A stretch of DNA of 64,000 bases from an uncultured Lachnospiraceae bacterium (GTDB lineage Bacteria > Bacillota > Clostridia > Lachnospirales > Lachnospiraceae). The stretch lies in NCBI GenBank assembly GCA_947626435.1, contig CANQSB010000001.1, positions 62,001-126,000 of the forward strand, read 5' to 3'. This document shows, one piece after another, positions 34,165-43,176 of this stretch. The position numbers were made by a program, and so were the translations under genes. The notes below the pieces were generated by a model. That model had not been told where the DNA came from, ran no database searches, and saw only the letters and a list, made by a program, of their open reading frames with translations. Numbering within the stretch: position 1 is the stretch's first letter; each line of letters opens with the position of its first letter.

Positions 34165-35757
34165 ATGTTTAAATCCTTTAAGCTTAAACGCAATTATTTT
34201 ATTTTATTGGTACTTGCAGTATTCCTGTTTTTTCAAGGCATTCTCCTAAGCAACCTAAGCTCGGACATGATACAGCTTGACAAGCCCGTAAGCTTTAATT
34301 CCGGCTGGAGCTTAAAGATGGACCCTGCTGCGGATACCGTCACGATGAGCCGCGCTGTTACCGATGAAATGCTTGGAAACGTAATATGCTTCTTTACATA
34401 CGATGCCTTTGTGGACGCGTTTGTTGACGGCGAATCTATATATCACTTTGGCGAATCGCACAGCTACCTCAAAAGCCCCGGTTCATTGCGGCATATGATA
34501 GACATTCCCGAAAACAGCCTCGGCAAAACGCTTACCGTCAGGGTACAATACGCCTATAGCGGCAAATATACGACTGATATCGACATAATCCTTGGCGGCT
34601 CAGGCGGCATCATTCTGACTCTTTTAAGGCGCGAGGCGATTGATTTGTCCGTCAACCTGCTTATGCTTGTGCTCGGCATTATACTTTGCGTCATATTCGT
34701 ACTGCAGCTAAAAAACAACATTCACAGCGAAAACTGCCTGTATCTCGGGCTTTTGAGCCTGTGCTTTGTTTTTTGGACTAACAATAATCTGTTTTTCACC
34801 CAGCTTATCTTCCCCTACAGCACCGCGCAATATTTTTGCTACTACTTCTTTTTGTCCATGCTGCCGTTGCTGCTGATGTGCTATCTGGAAACTATAACGG
34901 ACGGGCTCCGTTTCAACAGGCTTTTTTGGATACATCTGGCTCTTTGCGCGGCTATCACGTTTCTGCAGCTATCGGGTATCTCGGAATTTACGGAGTCGCT
35001 GCCTGTATTTCTGATATATTCAAGCGTTGAAATGGTTATCGTCATATTGAAGCTCGTCAAAAACAGAAAAAGCCACAGAAACGCTCTGCTTGTCGGCGCT
35101 TTTATAGTTATGGTCGTGTGCATTCTCCTAAATGCCGTCCTTTATCTGTTTAACCAGACAAACGGCGTAAGCACTACCATGGCAAAGCTCGGCATAAGCA
35201 TTTATCTGATTGTCTCGATTTATGTGAGCATCAACGGCGTCGTCACGAATCTAGCAAAGGTCCAGCAGTCGGAGCTTCTGCACAAAATCGCGTTTACGGA
35301 CAGTCTTACGCAGGTCGGAAACAGGTACGCGTTTAATTACAACATAAACGAGGTGGATTTGCGCGACCTTTCGCTGTTTTCCCTCGATATAAACAATCTC
35401 AAATACTACAACGATACCTTTGGACATGCGTGTGGCGACACGCTTATCTGCGAGGCTACACAAATGCTTAACGAGGTGTTTTCAAAGCTGTACCGAACCG
35501 GCGGAGACGAGTTCATTGCGGTGGAGATAAAGAGCTCGGCAGAGCATTTGCAGTATTTGAAAAATGAACTCAGCGAGAAGATGAATGAATATAACGGCGG
35601 CGAGGGTCATGACGTCGTGGTGGAAATTGCCTGCGGATATTCCACATATAATGAGGGGGATGTCTTTTATGAGGATATCCTAAAGCGGGCGGATGCACAA
35701 ATGTACTACGATAAAGGACGAATTAAGATGGCCTCCAAGATAAAATCGGTGAGGTAG
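34165..35757 (+). CDS. Membrane diguanylate cyclase with extracytoplasmic sensor
   Basis: 530 residues; the only clear plus-strand gene. An N-terminal membrane segment (about 12-30) is followed by an extracytoplasmic domain (about 33-155), then seven to eight helices (about 160-365) in a 7TMR-DISM-like layout, and a cytosolic GGDEF domain (about 375-530). The last has 'DSLTQVGNRYAF', 'SLDINNLKYYNDTFGH' and intact 'RTGGDEFIAVE', so it should make c-di-GMP. No RxxD product-inhibition site is evident. It may supply the signal read by the PelD-like protein. ATG has GAGGT upstream and the gene ends at its own terminator. Confidence 0.92.
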   Translation: MFKSFKLKRNYFILLVLAVFLFFQGILLSNLSSDMIQLDKPVSFNSGWSLKMDPAADTVTMSRAVTDEMLGNVICFFTYDAFVDAFVDGESIYHFGESHSYLKSPGSLRHMIDIPENSLGKTLTVRVQYAYSGKYTTDIDIILGGSGGIILTLLRREAIDLSVNLLMLVLGIILCVIFVLQLKNNIHSENCLYLGLLSLCFVFWTNNNLFFTQLIFPYSTAQYFCYYFFLSMLPLLLMCYLETITDGLRFNRLFWIHLALCAAITFLQLSGISEFTESLPVFLIYSSVEMVIVILKLVKNRKSHRNALLVGAFIVMVVCILLNAVLYLFNQTNGVSTTMAKLGISIYLIVSIYVSINGVVTNLAKVQQSELLHKIAFTDSLTQVGNRYAFNYNINEVDLRDLSLFSLDINNLKYYNDTFGHACGDTLICEATQMLNEVFSKLYRTGGDEFIAVEIKSSAEHLQYLKNELSEKMNEYNGGEGHDVVVEIACGYSTYNEGDVFYEDILKRADAQMYYDKGRIKMASKIKSVR

Positions 35758-35767
35758 CATAAAGTAT

Positions 35768-35904
35768 AAGCGCACGCAAAAGTACAGCGAACTATGAAAA
35801 AAGCTGTGTTTTTTATGTGCGCTTTACATTTTATAAGCTCAACTTAATCAGTGGTGCTTTTCAAGAGCCTGAGCAGGGAGCATGATGCGTCCCTGCTTGT
35901 TTTT
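35768..35904 (+). terminator. Terminator region of the GGDEF gene
   Basis: The main hairpin is AGCAGGGA ... TCCCTGCT (35872-35897) followed by TGTTTTT on the plus strand. Nearer the gene, a weaker 8-base inverted repeat AAGCGCAC / GTGCGCTT (35768-35775, 35817-35824) encloses an A/T hairpin. The gene faces glmS convergently across this 170-base gap. Confidence 0.75.
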
Positions 35905-35932
35905 AACTGTCTTAATATTTCCGTATTATCTA

Positions 35933-37759
35933 CTACTCTACCGTCACAGATTTTGCAAGGTTTCTAGGTTTATCCACGTCACAGCCCTTGCCTACCGCTA
36001 CATAGTAGCCAAACAGCTGCAGCGGGATTATCGCAAGCGAGTTGGTGAAGTAAGGATTGGTGCGCGGAATGTAGATAACATAGTCCGCCGCCTTTTCAAT
36101 GTCTGTGTTGCCCGCGTTCGTCACCGCAAGGACGAAAGCACCCCTTGCTTTCACTTCTACCATGTTGCTGAGCGTTTTCTGGAAAAGGTTATCCTGTGTG
36201 GCAACTGCGGCTACCAAGGTGTCCTTTTCGATTAACGATATTGTGCCATGCTTTAACTCGCCTGCGGCGTATGCCTCGGAATGGATGTATGATATCTCCT
36301 TAAGCTTCAGCGAACCTTCCATTGATATGGCGTAGTCAATGCCGCGTCCTATAAAGAATACGTCCTTTGCGCCTATATATCTGTTGGCGAAACGCTGTAT
36401 CTTTTCCTTATTTGAGAGGAGCATTTCTATCTGGTCGGGCAGGCGCCTCAAATCCTTGAGCATGGATGTAAAGTCGGAATCGCTGATTGTGCCTTTTACT
36501 TTTGCGAATTTCATGGCAAGCAGATAGAGCGCAATCAGTTGTGCGCTGTATGCCTTTGTGGTGGCTACCGCTATTTCCGGACCCGCCCATGTGTACATTA
36601 CGTTGTCCGCTTCCCTTGCTATCGAGCTGCCCACTACGTTTACAATGCCCAGCACTTTATAGCCGAGCTGCTGTGATTCCCTGAGCGCCGCAAGCGTATC
36701 CGCCGTTTCTCCCGACTGGCTGATGACGATTACCATTGCGCCTTCCTCAAGTATGGGATTCCTGTATCTAAATTCGCTTGCCACGTCGACCTCGACCGGT
36801 ATGCGCGCTATGCCTTCTATGACGTATTTCGCCGTCACGCCCGTATGGTACGCGGAACCACAGGCTACGATGTGGATTTTCCTTATCGCCCTTATCTCAT
36901 CGTCATTCATGCCGAGCTCTTCTATTACTATATCGCCGTCCTTTAATCTGGGCATGAGCGTGTCTGTCACAGTCTTTGGCTGCTCATACATCTCCTTCAG
37001 CATGAAATGCTCATACCCGCCTTTTTCGGCGGCATCTGCATCCCACTCAATGTTGACGGGTTCTTTCGTGATTTCCTCCTCGTCAACCGTATAAAAATGC
37101 ATATGGTCGGCACGAAGCCTTACTACCTCCTGATTTTGGATGAAATATACCTTTCTTGTATGTTTAAGTATGGCGGGCACGTCTGACGCGATAAAGCAGC
37201 CGTCCTCATTCTGTCCTACGATAAGAGGACTGTCCTTGCGAACCGCAAATATCTGGTCGGGATGCTCGGCAAACATTATCCCCAACGCATACGAGCCTTG
37301 GACGCGGTGCATTACCTTGGTAATCGCTTCGAGCGGATTGCCCTTGTAATAATAATCAATCAGGTGGGCAAGCACCTCCGTATCCGTATCTGAAGTAAAT
37401 TTGTAGCCTTTGGAAATCATTTTCTCCCTTAACTGAAGGTAATTCTCTATAATGCCATTGTGGACTACGGCAATCGTCTCGCTTTCATTGTAATGGGGAT
37501 GAGCGTTTACATCACTCGGCGCACCATGGGTAGCCCATCTGGTATGGCCTATGCCTACCACGCCCGGCATCGTCGCCCCGTCATGTGTAAGCTCCTCCAA
37601 CACCTTTAAGCGTCCTACCGATTTTTTAATCTGTATCTTCTCGCCGTCAAAAACCGCCATTCCCGCGGAGTCATAACCCCTGTATTCAAGCCTTGCAAGC
37701 CCATCCAAAATAATGGGAGCCGCGGGCTTCTTTCCTATATAACCAACTATTCCACACAT
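35933..37759 (-). CDS. glmS: Glutamine--fructose-6-phosphate aminotransferase (isomerizing)
   Basis: 608 residues, the standard length. The N-terminal glutaminase starts 'MCGIVGYIGKK' with the nucleophile Cys2, and has 'GHTRWATHGAPS'. Two SIS domains follow ('VISQSGETADT', 'GRGIDYAISMEGSLKLKE'), ending 'NLAKSVTVE'. It makes glucosamine-6-phosphate, the entry to UDP-GlcNAc for cell wall and exopolysaccharides. GGAGG lies 7 bases before the ATG. No glmS ribozyme can fit in the 86-base upstream gap, which is unusual for a Firmicute glmS. Confidence 0.98.
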   Translation of the reverse strand: MCGIVGYIGKKPAAPIILDGLARLEYRGYDSAGMAVFDGEKIQIKKSVGRLKVLEELTHDGATMPGVVGIGHTRWATHGAPSDVNAHPHYNESETIAVVHNGIIENYLQLREKMISKGYKFTSDTDTEVLAHLIDYYYKGNPLEAITKVMHRVQGSYALGIMFAEHPDQIFAVRKDSPLIVGQNEDGCFIASDVPAILKHTRKVYFIQNQEVVRLRADHMHFYTVDEEEITKEPVNIEWDADAAEKGGYEHFMLKEMYEQPKTVTDTLMPRLKDGDIVIEELGMNDDEIRAIRKIHIVACGSAYHTGVTAKYVIEGIARIPVEVDVASEFRYRNPILEEGAMVIVISQSGETADTLAALRESQQLGYKVLGIVNVVGSSIAREADNVMYTWAGPEIAVATTKAYSAQLIALYLLAMKFAKVKGTISDSDFTSMLKDLRRLPDQIEMLLSNKEKIQRFANRYIGAKDVFFIGRGIDYAISMEGSLKLKEISYIHSEAYAAGELKHGTISLIEKDTLVAAVATQDNLFQKTLSNMVEVKARGAFVLAVTNAGNTDIEKAADYVIYIPRTNPYFTNSLAIIPLQLFGYYVAVGKGCDVDKPRNLAKSVTVE

Positions 37760-37845
37760 ATGCTTTCCTCCATTCCTTATTCGCTTTCCATGCTTTCAGC
37801 TATGCTGAAAATGTCTGCCCCTGTGTTTTCGACACGAAACGTTTT

Positions 37846-38790
37846 TCATGTTTTCCAATAGCTGCCGCTTGCGCTGCACTTTTCTATTATGCCGTAGGGC
37901 AGGCTTTTGTAGTGAACACCAAGCTTATATCCTAAATATTTATATGCACTTGACACAAAAAGGTACGGAATATGCCGTATATTTTTTGTATCCGCCAGGT
38001 GCCTTACCGTCTGGCGTATGAGCTTAATCCCCTCGTTTTCGGATGAAATGCCTTCAAAAATTTCAGGGTGCTGCGCCTGCGACACGCCTAGGTCAAAATT
38101 GCGCTTAAACTGCTGCCTGCAGGTATAATTGTGCGAATGGTATACCTGCGCCTGCGACGCGTATGCTATCTTGTAGCCACTTTTTATCGCTCCTCCCGCA
38201 TATATCATATCCTCGTTAAAAATCGCCCTTTTCACAAAGCCTCCGAGCTCATCATATATGTCCCGCCTGTACGCCGCGCAGACGTTTGAACAGAAAAAGG
38301 TCTTTATGCCAAGCTCCGGGATATCTTCCGCAGATTTGACGACCGACTGCTCCGGGTAATTGAAGCCCCTCGTATAGCGCTCAATCTCCCGACAGTCTTT
38401 GCGCGGAAGCTGCCTTGCATATGCTGCGGCTATTTTGTCGTCCTTGCCAAGACTGTTTAAAAGCTCCTCTATCAGGCTCTCGTCCGCAGGCAGTGCGTCC
38501 TGCGTCATACACACAAAAATATCCGCTTTGGAATAGCCCACCGCCTTTCTCCTCGTCTTGCCATGATCAAACTCAAGCGCTGAAATATGGTGTATTTCAA
38601 TATTTTTGTATCTTTCCAAAAATCCCGTACCGTAAAACAGCTTATAAAAATATTTCTCCTCTGTGTTCATGATGATGAGCTTACGTATCGGAACAGTCTG
38701 CTTTTCCAGCAATTCTATTATTTTTACAAGCTCATCGTCCGGCTTATATGTCGGTATTATTACGTCTACTGTCTGCCGTATGCTACTCAT
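37846..38790 (-). CDS. GT2 glycosyltransferase, rhamnosyltransferase-like
   Basis: 314 residues, single GT-A domain. 'VDVIIPTYKPDDELVKII' opens the fold; 'HISALEFDHGKTRRKAV' and 'FVCMTQDALPAD' are typical of rhamnosyltransferases of the RgpB/WbbL kind (the latter contains the metal-binding acidic cluster). 'FNEDMIYAGGAI' carries the ED catalytic region. No membrane segment, so it works at the inner membrane face on a lipid-linked acceptor. A terminator lies upstream, between it and the LCP gene, so it may be transcribed separately, possibly with glmS. Sugar specificity is inference. Confidence 0.85.
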   Translation of the reverse strand: MSSIRQTVDVIIPTYKPDDELVKIIELLEKQTVPIRKLIIMNTEEKYFYKLFYGTGFLERYKNIEIHHISALEFDHGKTRRKAVGYSKADIFVCMTQDALPADESLIEELLNSLGKDDKIAAAYARQLPRKDCREIERYTRGFNYPEQSVVKSAEDIPELGIKTFFCSNVCAAYRRDIYDELGGFVKRAIFNEDMIYAGGAIKSGYKIAYASQAQVYHSHNYTCRQQFKRNFDLGVSQAQHPEIFEGISSENEGIKLIRQTVRHLADTKNIRHIPYLFVSSAYKYLGYKLGVHYKSLPYGIIEKCSASGSYWKT

Positions 38791-38852
38791 ATTTTTGCGT
38801 ACCCTAGCACGCCCGCCTCCTCTTTTTCCTCAAATATATATCTGTAAACAAG

Positions 38853-38879
38853 GCAAAAAGGGACTGATTTACAGTCCCT
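38853..38879 (-). terminator. Terminator of the sugar transferase-LCP unit
   Basis: Perfect stem AGGGACTG / CAGTCCCT with a 5-base loop, followed by TTTTTGCC on the minus strand, 12 bases past the LCP stop. Confidence 0.92.
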
Positions 38880-38890
38880 CCATTGGTCCT

Positions 38891-40534
38891 TTATTGACTG
38901 GGCTGCGATGCGCCCACTCCCGTATCCGCTTCGATTTTTTGGCTGCACTTCTTTACCGTATCAGACGGCGTGTACTCTTCTGTATCGCCAAACAAAAATT
39001 TATGCAGCAGCACCACATTCTGCTCCAAATTTGCCGGCGCAATGATGCTTGCCTTGCCGACGCGTCCTCCCTGATAATAACCGTCAAACGGAAATCCTTC
39101 CGTCTCTCCTATCTCATAGCTCGCTATACCCGGAAGCAATTCCAAAATCTCCGACAGCTCAAGCGAAGTGGCAATCTTTGGAAATATCGCCTCGGCTAAG
39201 GAATTAAGCGTATTCGGATTGAGCGTCATCGCCTTCTTTGTTATCTGCTTTATAACATTGCGCTGCCGCTGTGTACGTTCAAAATCATTGCCGACATAAC
39301 GTATACGGCAGTATGCCGTCGCCTGAAGACCATTTAACGTCTGAAGTCCCGAATGTTCCACCGGCTTGTAATATTTATAGAGCGGGTTCTGAGGATCCGG
39401 AACATAGTTTGGCTCTCCTGCCGCATTTAATGTGCCGTCCTCCTTACCGCAGAGACTTATCTGATAGCTGTTGAGATGGACTACCTCAGCCTCCTTAACG
39501 TCTATCTCCACTCCTCCTACCGCTTCAATCACGTCCACCAGACCGTTAAAGCCCACTGTGACAAAGTCCGTAATGTTCATGTCCAAGTTCATATTCAGCA
39601 TTGCTATCGCCTGTTTGGGACCGCCCTTTGAGTATGCGGAATTCGCTTTGCTGTAGCTGTCTGTGCTTAGATTGAGCCATGTATCACGATAAACGGATAC
39701 CATCTTCACCTCTTTTGTATCAAGGTTTATCGAAGCTATTATCATAGTATCCGAAAGGGTGCCCTTGTCAAGCCGTCCTTCGCGTGAATCCACACCAAAC
39801 AACGCAATATTCCTGTAACCCTTCATAACTCCGGTCTCTGTGGATTCCTGCACCTGCTTGTCTATCTTTATCTCGTCTTCAGGGATTTCGACATATTTTA
39901 TCTTGCTTACCTGCCTGCTGCCCCAGTACACTCCCGCGGCTACCACAAGCAAAATCAGCAGCAGAAATATCTCGCCGACAAACATAATTATCTTTTTTCT
40001 CTTTTTGCGCGCCTGCTGCTGCGGATTAAGCTCGACCTGCTGCTTTCTGTTTTTGCCTTTTTTATTGTTTTTACCGGAAGCTTTTTTCTTACCCTTTGAC
40101 GAATTATTTATATCTCTGCTCGCTATTGCCGCGCTCTTCGCAGAAGCCCGTCGCGCCTCTGTCGCATAATACGTGTCGTCAGGGCGAGGCTGCCCTTGTC
40201 CCTGCCTCGGACGTGGCTGTCCCTGCCCTTGCGGTGGTCTCTGCTGTACTCTCTGACCCTGCATTTGCGTTGGTCTCTGCTGCCCGCTTTGACCCTGCAT
40301 CTGACGTGGGCGCGCTTCCTGGCCCTGCATTTGACGAGGCGGCACTCCCTGACCCTGCACCTGCGGCGGTCTCTGCTGCCCCTGCCGCTGCATTGGGCGA
40401 GGCTGTCCCTGAGCTGCCGCGCGTCTTTGCGGCTGTCCTGCCTGCGGGTTTGGATTCTTGCGCTGGGCGGGACGTTGCTGCGAGTTTGTGCTTCTCCTTG
40501 TATTCGGATTATCCTGATAATTGTTATCCTGCAT
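38891..40534 (-). CDS. LCP (LytR-CpsA-Psr) family glycopolymer ligase
   Basis: 547 residues. The first 115 are a Gln/Arg/Pro/Gly-rich low-complexity cytosolic tail with many 'GQPRPRQ'-like units. A Lys/Arg stretch and one membrane helix (about 180-205) follow. The LCP domain (about 240-470) is outside, with 'NIALFGVDSREGRLDKGTLSD' (part), 'MVSVYRDTWLNL' and 'ATAYCRIRYVGNDFERTQRQ', supplying the Asp and Arg residues that bind the pyrophosphate lipid. LCP enzymes attach wall teichoic acid or capsule to peptidoglycan. Position after an initiating sugar transferase fits attachment of this cluster's polymer. GGAG precedes the ATG. Confidence 0.93.
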   Translation of the reverse strand: MQDNNYQDNPNTRRSTNSQQRPAQRKNPNPQAGQPQRRAAAQGQPRPMQRQGQQRPPQVQGQGVPPRQMQGQEARPRQMQGQSGQQRPTQMQGQRVQQRPPQGQGQPRPRQGQGQPRPDDTYYATEARRASAKSAAIASRDINNSSKGKKKASGKNNKKGKNRKQQVELNPQQQARKKRKKIIMFVGEIFLLLILLVVAAGVYWGSRQVSKIKYVEIPEDEIKIDKQVQESTETGVMKGYRNIALFGVDSREGRLDKGTLSDTMIIASINLDTKEVKMVSVYRDTWLNLSTDSYSKANSAYSKGGPKQAIAMLNMNLDMNITDFVTVGFNGLVDVIEAVGGVEIDVKEAEVVHLNSYQISLCGKEDGTLNAAGEPNYVPDPQNPLYKYYKPVEHSGLQTLNGLQATAYCRIRYVGNDFERTQRQRNVIKQITKKAMTLNPNTLNSLAEAIFPKIATSLELSEILELLPGIASYEIGETEGFPFDGYYQGGRVGKASIIAPANLEQNVVLLHKFLFGDTEEYTPSDTVKKCSQKIEADTGVGASQPSQ

Positions 40535-40546
40535 TTGTTATTCTCC

Positions 40547-41965
40547 TTAATAGGCATTTTTGTTGACAAAGCCTTTAAAAAAGGTCAAGAACAAAATCTT
40601 CATGTCAAATGCCATAGACCAGTTTTCAATATAATACAGGTCATATTCTATTCGTTTTCTGATTGATGTATCTCCACGATAGCCGTTTACCTGTGCCCAC
40701 CCCGTAATTCCTGGGCGAACCTGGTGCTTTATCATGTACCTTGGTATTTCCTCTTTGAACTTTTCGACAAAAAGCGGTCTCTCCGGACGGGGACCCACAA
40801 GGCTCATATCGCCTTTCAACACATTAAAGAGCTGCGGCAGTTCGTCTATGCTCGTCTTTCGCATTATCCTGCCCACCTTAGTCACCCTCGGGTCATTTTT
40901 CCTTGTCCAGCCCTTTTTCTCGTCCTCGTCGCGCTGTACCTCCATGCTGCGGAATTTGTACATTTTAAACGGCTTGTTGTGGATGCCTACTCTCTCCTGC
41001 TTGAATATAAGAGGTCCCCTGCTCGTAGTCTTTACGCCAACCGCCGCTATAAGCATAACCGGCGAAAACAGCACGATGGCAAAAAGCGCCCCCACAATGT
41101 CAACCAGTCTTTTCATCAGCCTGTTTGCCGTATTTGTAAGCGGCACATGCCTTATATTTACTACCGCAAGCCCTCCCAAATCCTCAAGATAAGGGCGGCT
41201 CGGTATGACGCTGTTGTAATCGGGAATGAATTTGGTATGCACTCCCGACTTTTCACATATATTGACTATCGCTTCAAGGCGGTCATAGTCCTCCAGCGCA
41301 AGCGTAATGGCTATTTCGTCAAGCTTGTTCTCGGGAAGGATTATCTCAAGGTTTTCAATATCGCCGATAACCTTGACCCCTTTGTATACCGCGCCTCTTG
41401 GCACCTTGTTGTCAAGTATGCCGCACACGACGTAGCCCCATTCAGGATTTGCCTTGATTTTGTTGATATATTCCTCCGCCGCACGCGAATATCCTACAAG
41501 CAAAATATGCTTAATATTATAGCCTTTTTTTCTGAAATAGCGAAGTGTCACCCTCACAGACTTGCGCATTGCGGAGCTTAAGAAAATATTTATGCCGTAA
41601 AATGCGCCTACCATGCCTCGTGAAAAATCAGGTATGTTTATCGCGTAAAGCACTACCATTATCGCGAGAAGCCCTACCGTATTCGCCTTGATTATATTTA
41701 AAACCTCGTATGTCGTCCTCGAAGTGCGCTTGGACGTATACATGTCAAAAACATTGTATAAAATCAGATAGCATGGGATAATGGCGATAAGCGCCGTAAA
41801 ATAGGTTTGCGTCGGCAAAACGCCAGTGCCCTTCTCTATCTCCTTAACAAGACCGCTCAGCCACAAAAACCAAGCAAGGCTGTATGACGCCGCTATAACA
41901 AGCGCATCAAGCAGGACTAGCAGCCTGTTAAAATACTTCTGGTTATCTCTTATCAATCGCCCCAC
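40547..41965 (-). CDS. Undecaprenyl-phosphate sugar phosphotransferase
   Basis: 472 residues, PNPT of the WbaP/WcaJ kind. Four N-terminal helices (about 12-125), a Rossmann-like 'CoA-binding' domain (about 145-260, '[15 protein letters not shown]'), a fifth membrane segment (about 275-300) and the catalytic bacterial sugar transferase domain (about 300-472). The latter has '[20 protein letters not shown]' and '[18 protein letters not shown]', including the Asp-Glu catalytic dyad. It transfers sugar-1-phosphate from UDP-sugar to undecaprenyl phosphate, starting repeat-unit assembly. GTG at 41965, or TTG at 41956, is the start. A promoter lies 39 bases upstream. Confidence 0.94.
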   Translation of the reverse strand: MGRLIRDNQKYFNRLLVLLDALVIAASYSLAWFLWLSGLVKEIEKGTGVLPTQTYFTALIAIIPCYLILYNVFDMYTSKRTSRTTYEVLNIIKANTVGLLAIMVVLYAINIPDFSRGMVGAFYGINIFLSSAMRKSVRVTLRYFRKKGYNIKHILLVGYSRAAEEYINKIKANPEWGYVVCGILDNKVPRGAVYKGVKVIGDIENLEIILPENKLDEIAITLALEDYDRLEAIVNICEKSGVHTKFIPDYNSVIPSRPYLEDLGGLAVVNIRHVPLTNTANRLMKRLVDIVGALFAIVLFSPVMLIAAVGVKTTSRGPLIFKQERVGIHNKPFKMYKFRSMEVQRDEDEKKGWTRKNDPRVTKVGRIMRKTSIDELPQLFNVLKGDMSLVGPRPERPLFVEKFKEEIPRYMIKHQVRPGITGWAQVNGYRGDTSIRKRIEYDLYYIENWSMAFDMKILFLTFFKGFVNKNAY

Positions 41966-42003
41966 CCTGTTTCAGTGCTTCGTCTATAAACCAAGCTCTT
42001 ACC

Positions 42004-42032
42004 ATTCTACAATATTTGAGCAAAAAGTACAA
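42004..42032 (-). promoter_or_regulatory. Promoter of the sugar phosphotransferase-LCP unit
   Basis: Minus strand TTGTAC (42032-42027), 17 bases, TAGAAT (42009-42004). Confidence 0.55.
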
Positions 42033-42117
42033 CTTATTTTTTTAAATCGACCTCATTCTTCAAAAAATCTTAACTATTCAAACCGTTTTTATTAGCGTAA
42101 ATCCACACAGAAATCCC

Positions 42118-42145
42118 TATGGAAATTTTCATGAAAATCCCCATA
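42118..42145. promoter_or_regulatory. 13-base imperfect dyad upstream of the sugar transferase promoter
   Basis: TATGGAAATTTTC and GAAAATCCCCATA are inverted copies (11 of 13 positions) with AT between them. It lies about 90 bases upstream of the -35. Could be an operator; related ATGGGAATTT-type words occur before two other polysaccharide genes. Confidence 0.45.
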
Positions 42146-42154
42146 AATTCTGCC

Positions 42155-43144
42155 CTAGCGCAAAAGCAGAAGCATATTTTTCCATAGCATGAGCTGGATT
42201 TTTATATACTGCGGAAATCTTTTTATTTCAAAGCGCTGCTTGTATCTTCTGCCGTTCTCACTCGCGCAGAGCCTTACCCCCTCCGCAAGCCCTCCGACAT
42301 ATTCCTTTCCCATGCCCTTCTTTATAAAAAATGCCGTCTTTACCAAAAAGCCCGCCAGCAAAAAAGGAGAATTAAGCAAAAGCTGGAAAAGCGGCATATT
42401 TTTGTATGCAAGGTAGACGCTGTTTCTTGAGGCGAGCTTCGTCTTAAAGGCGTTGTAGCGCGAACCGCTTGTGGCGCTGCCCGCATGGTAGACTACCGCA
42501 TCCGCGGCATATCGGTTTTCAAAGCCGCACAGCCTTGCGCGATAGCCTATGTCGATATCCTCAAAATAGGCAAAATGGTTTTCGTCAAAAAGACCGACCT
42601 TATCATCCTCAAAAAGCTCGCGCCGATAAATCGCCGCTCCCGCGCATGAAGCGAAAATATTACAGTCGTTATTATAGCTGCCGCCGTTTTTGCTTAGACT
42701 TCTGCCTTTGCCGCGCGCAAACGCCCAACCGAGCGCACAATAAAAGTCGCCCGCATCGTCAATCATATCCTTATCATACAGCGACATCATCCTCGCGGAT
42801 GCCGAAAATAAACGGGTATCGCCGTCCATAACCTTCTCAAGCTCGTGCACAAAGGAAAGCTCCACCCTCGTATCGTTGTTTAATAAAATAACATATGGTG
42901 TCTTACTTGCCCTTATACCTTGGTTGACCGCCTTGCAAAACCCCGTATTCTCGCTGTTTTCTATCAAGCACACCTGGGGAAATTTTTCCTTTATGAGCTC
43001 TAAGCTGCCGTCTTTGGAAGCATTGTCCACAACTACTATTTCTATATCCTTTACTGTGCCTGAATATATGCTTTCAAGACAAGCTTCTATATATTTTATT
43101 CCATTATAGTTTGGTATGACTATTGTGGATTTGCAAATCGCCAT
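42155..43144 (-). CDS. GT2 glycosyltransferase
   Basis: 329 residues from the ATG at 43144 ('MAICKSTIVIPNYNG'), which follows the upstream stop by 32 bases; the longer track start has no ribosome-binding site. Classic GT-A domain: 'IVVVDNASKDGSLELI', 'ENTGFCKAVNQGI', 'VILLNNDTRVE' (DXD-like NDT) and 'FDENHFAYFEDIDIGYRARL' (part), the catalytic ED region. A C-terminal amphipathic/hydrophobic patch (about 265-290) may hold it at the membrane. It resembles the second GT2 domain of the larger enzymes in this cluster. Donor and acceptor unknown. Confidence 0.9.
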   Translation of the reverse strand: MAICKSTIVIPNYNGIKYIEACLESIYSGTVKDIEIVVVDNASKDGSLELIKEKFPQVCLIENSENTGFCKAVNQGIRASKTPYVILLNNDTRVELSFVHELEKVMDGDTRLFSASARMMSLYDKDMIDDAGDFYCALGWAFARGKGRSLSKNGGSYNNDCNIFASCAGAAIYRRELFEDDKVGLFDENHFAYFEDIDIGYRARLCGFENRYAADAVVYHAGSATSGSRYNAFKTKLASRNSVYLAYKNMPLFQLLLNSPFLLAGFLVKTAFFIKKGMGKEYVGGLAEGVRLCASENGRRYKQRFEIKRFPQYIKIQLMLWKNMLLLLR

Positions 43145-43176
43145 TGTGCTTTTAGTCCCTTCGGATACATTTTGAG

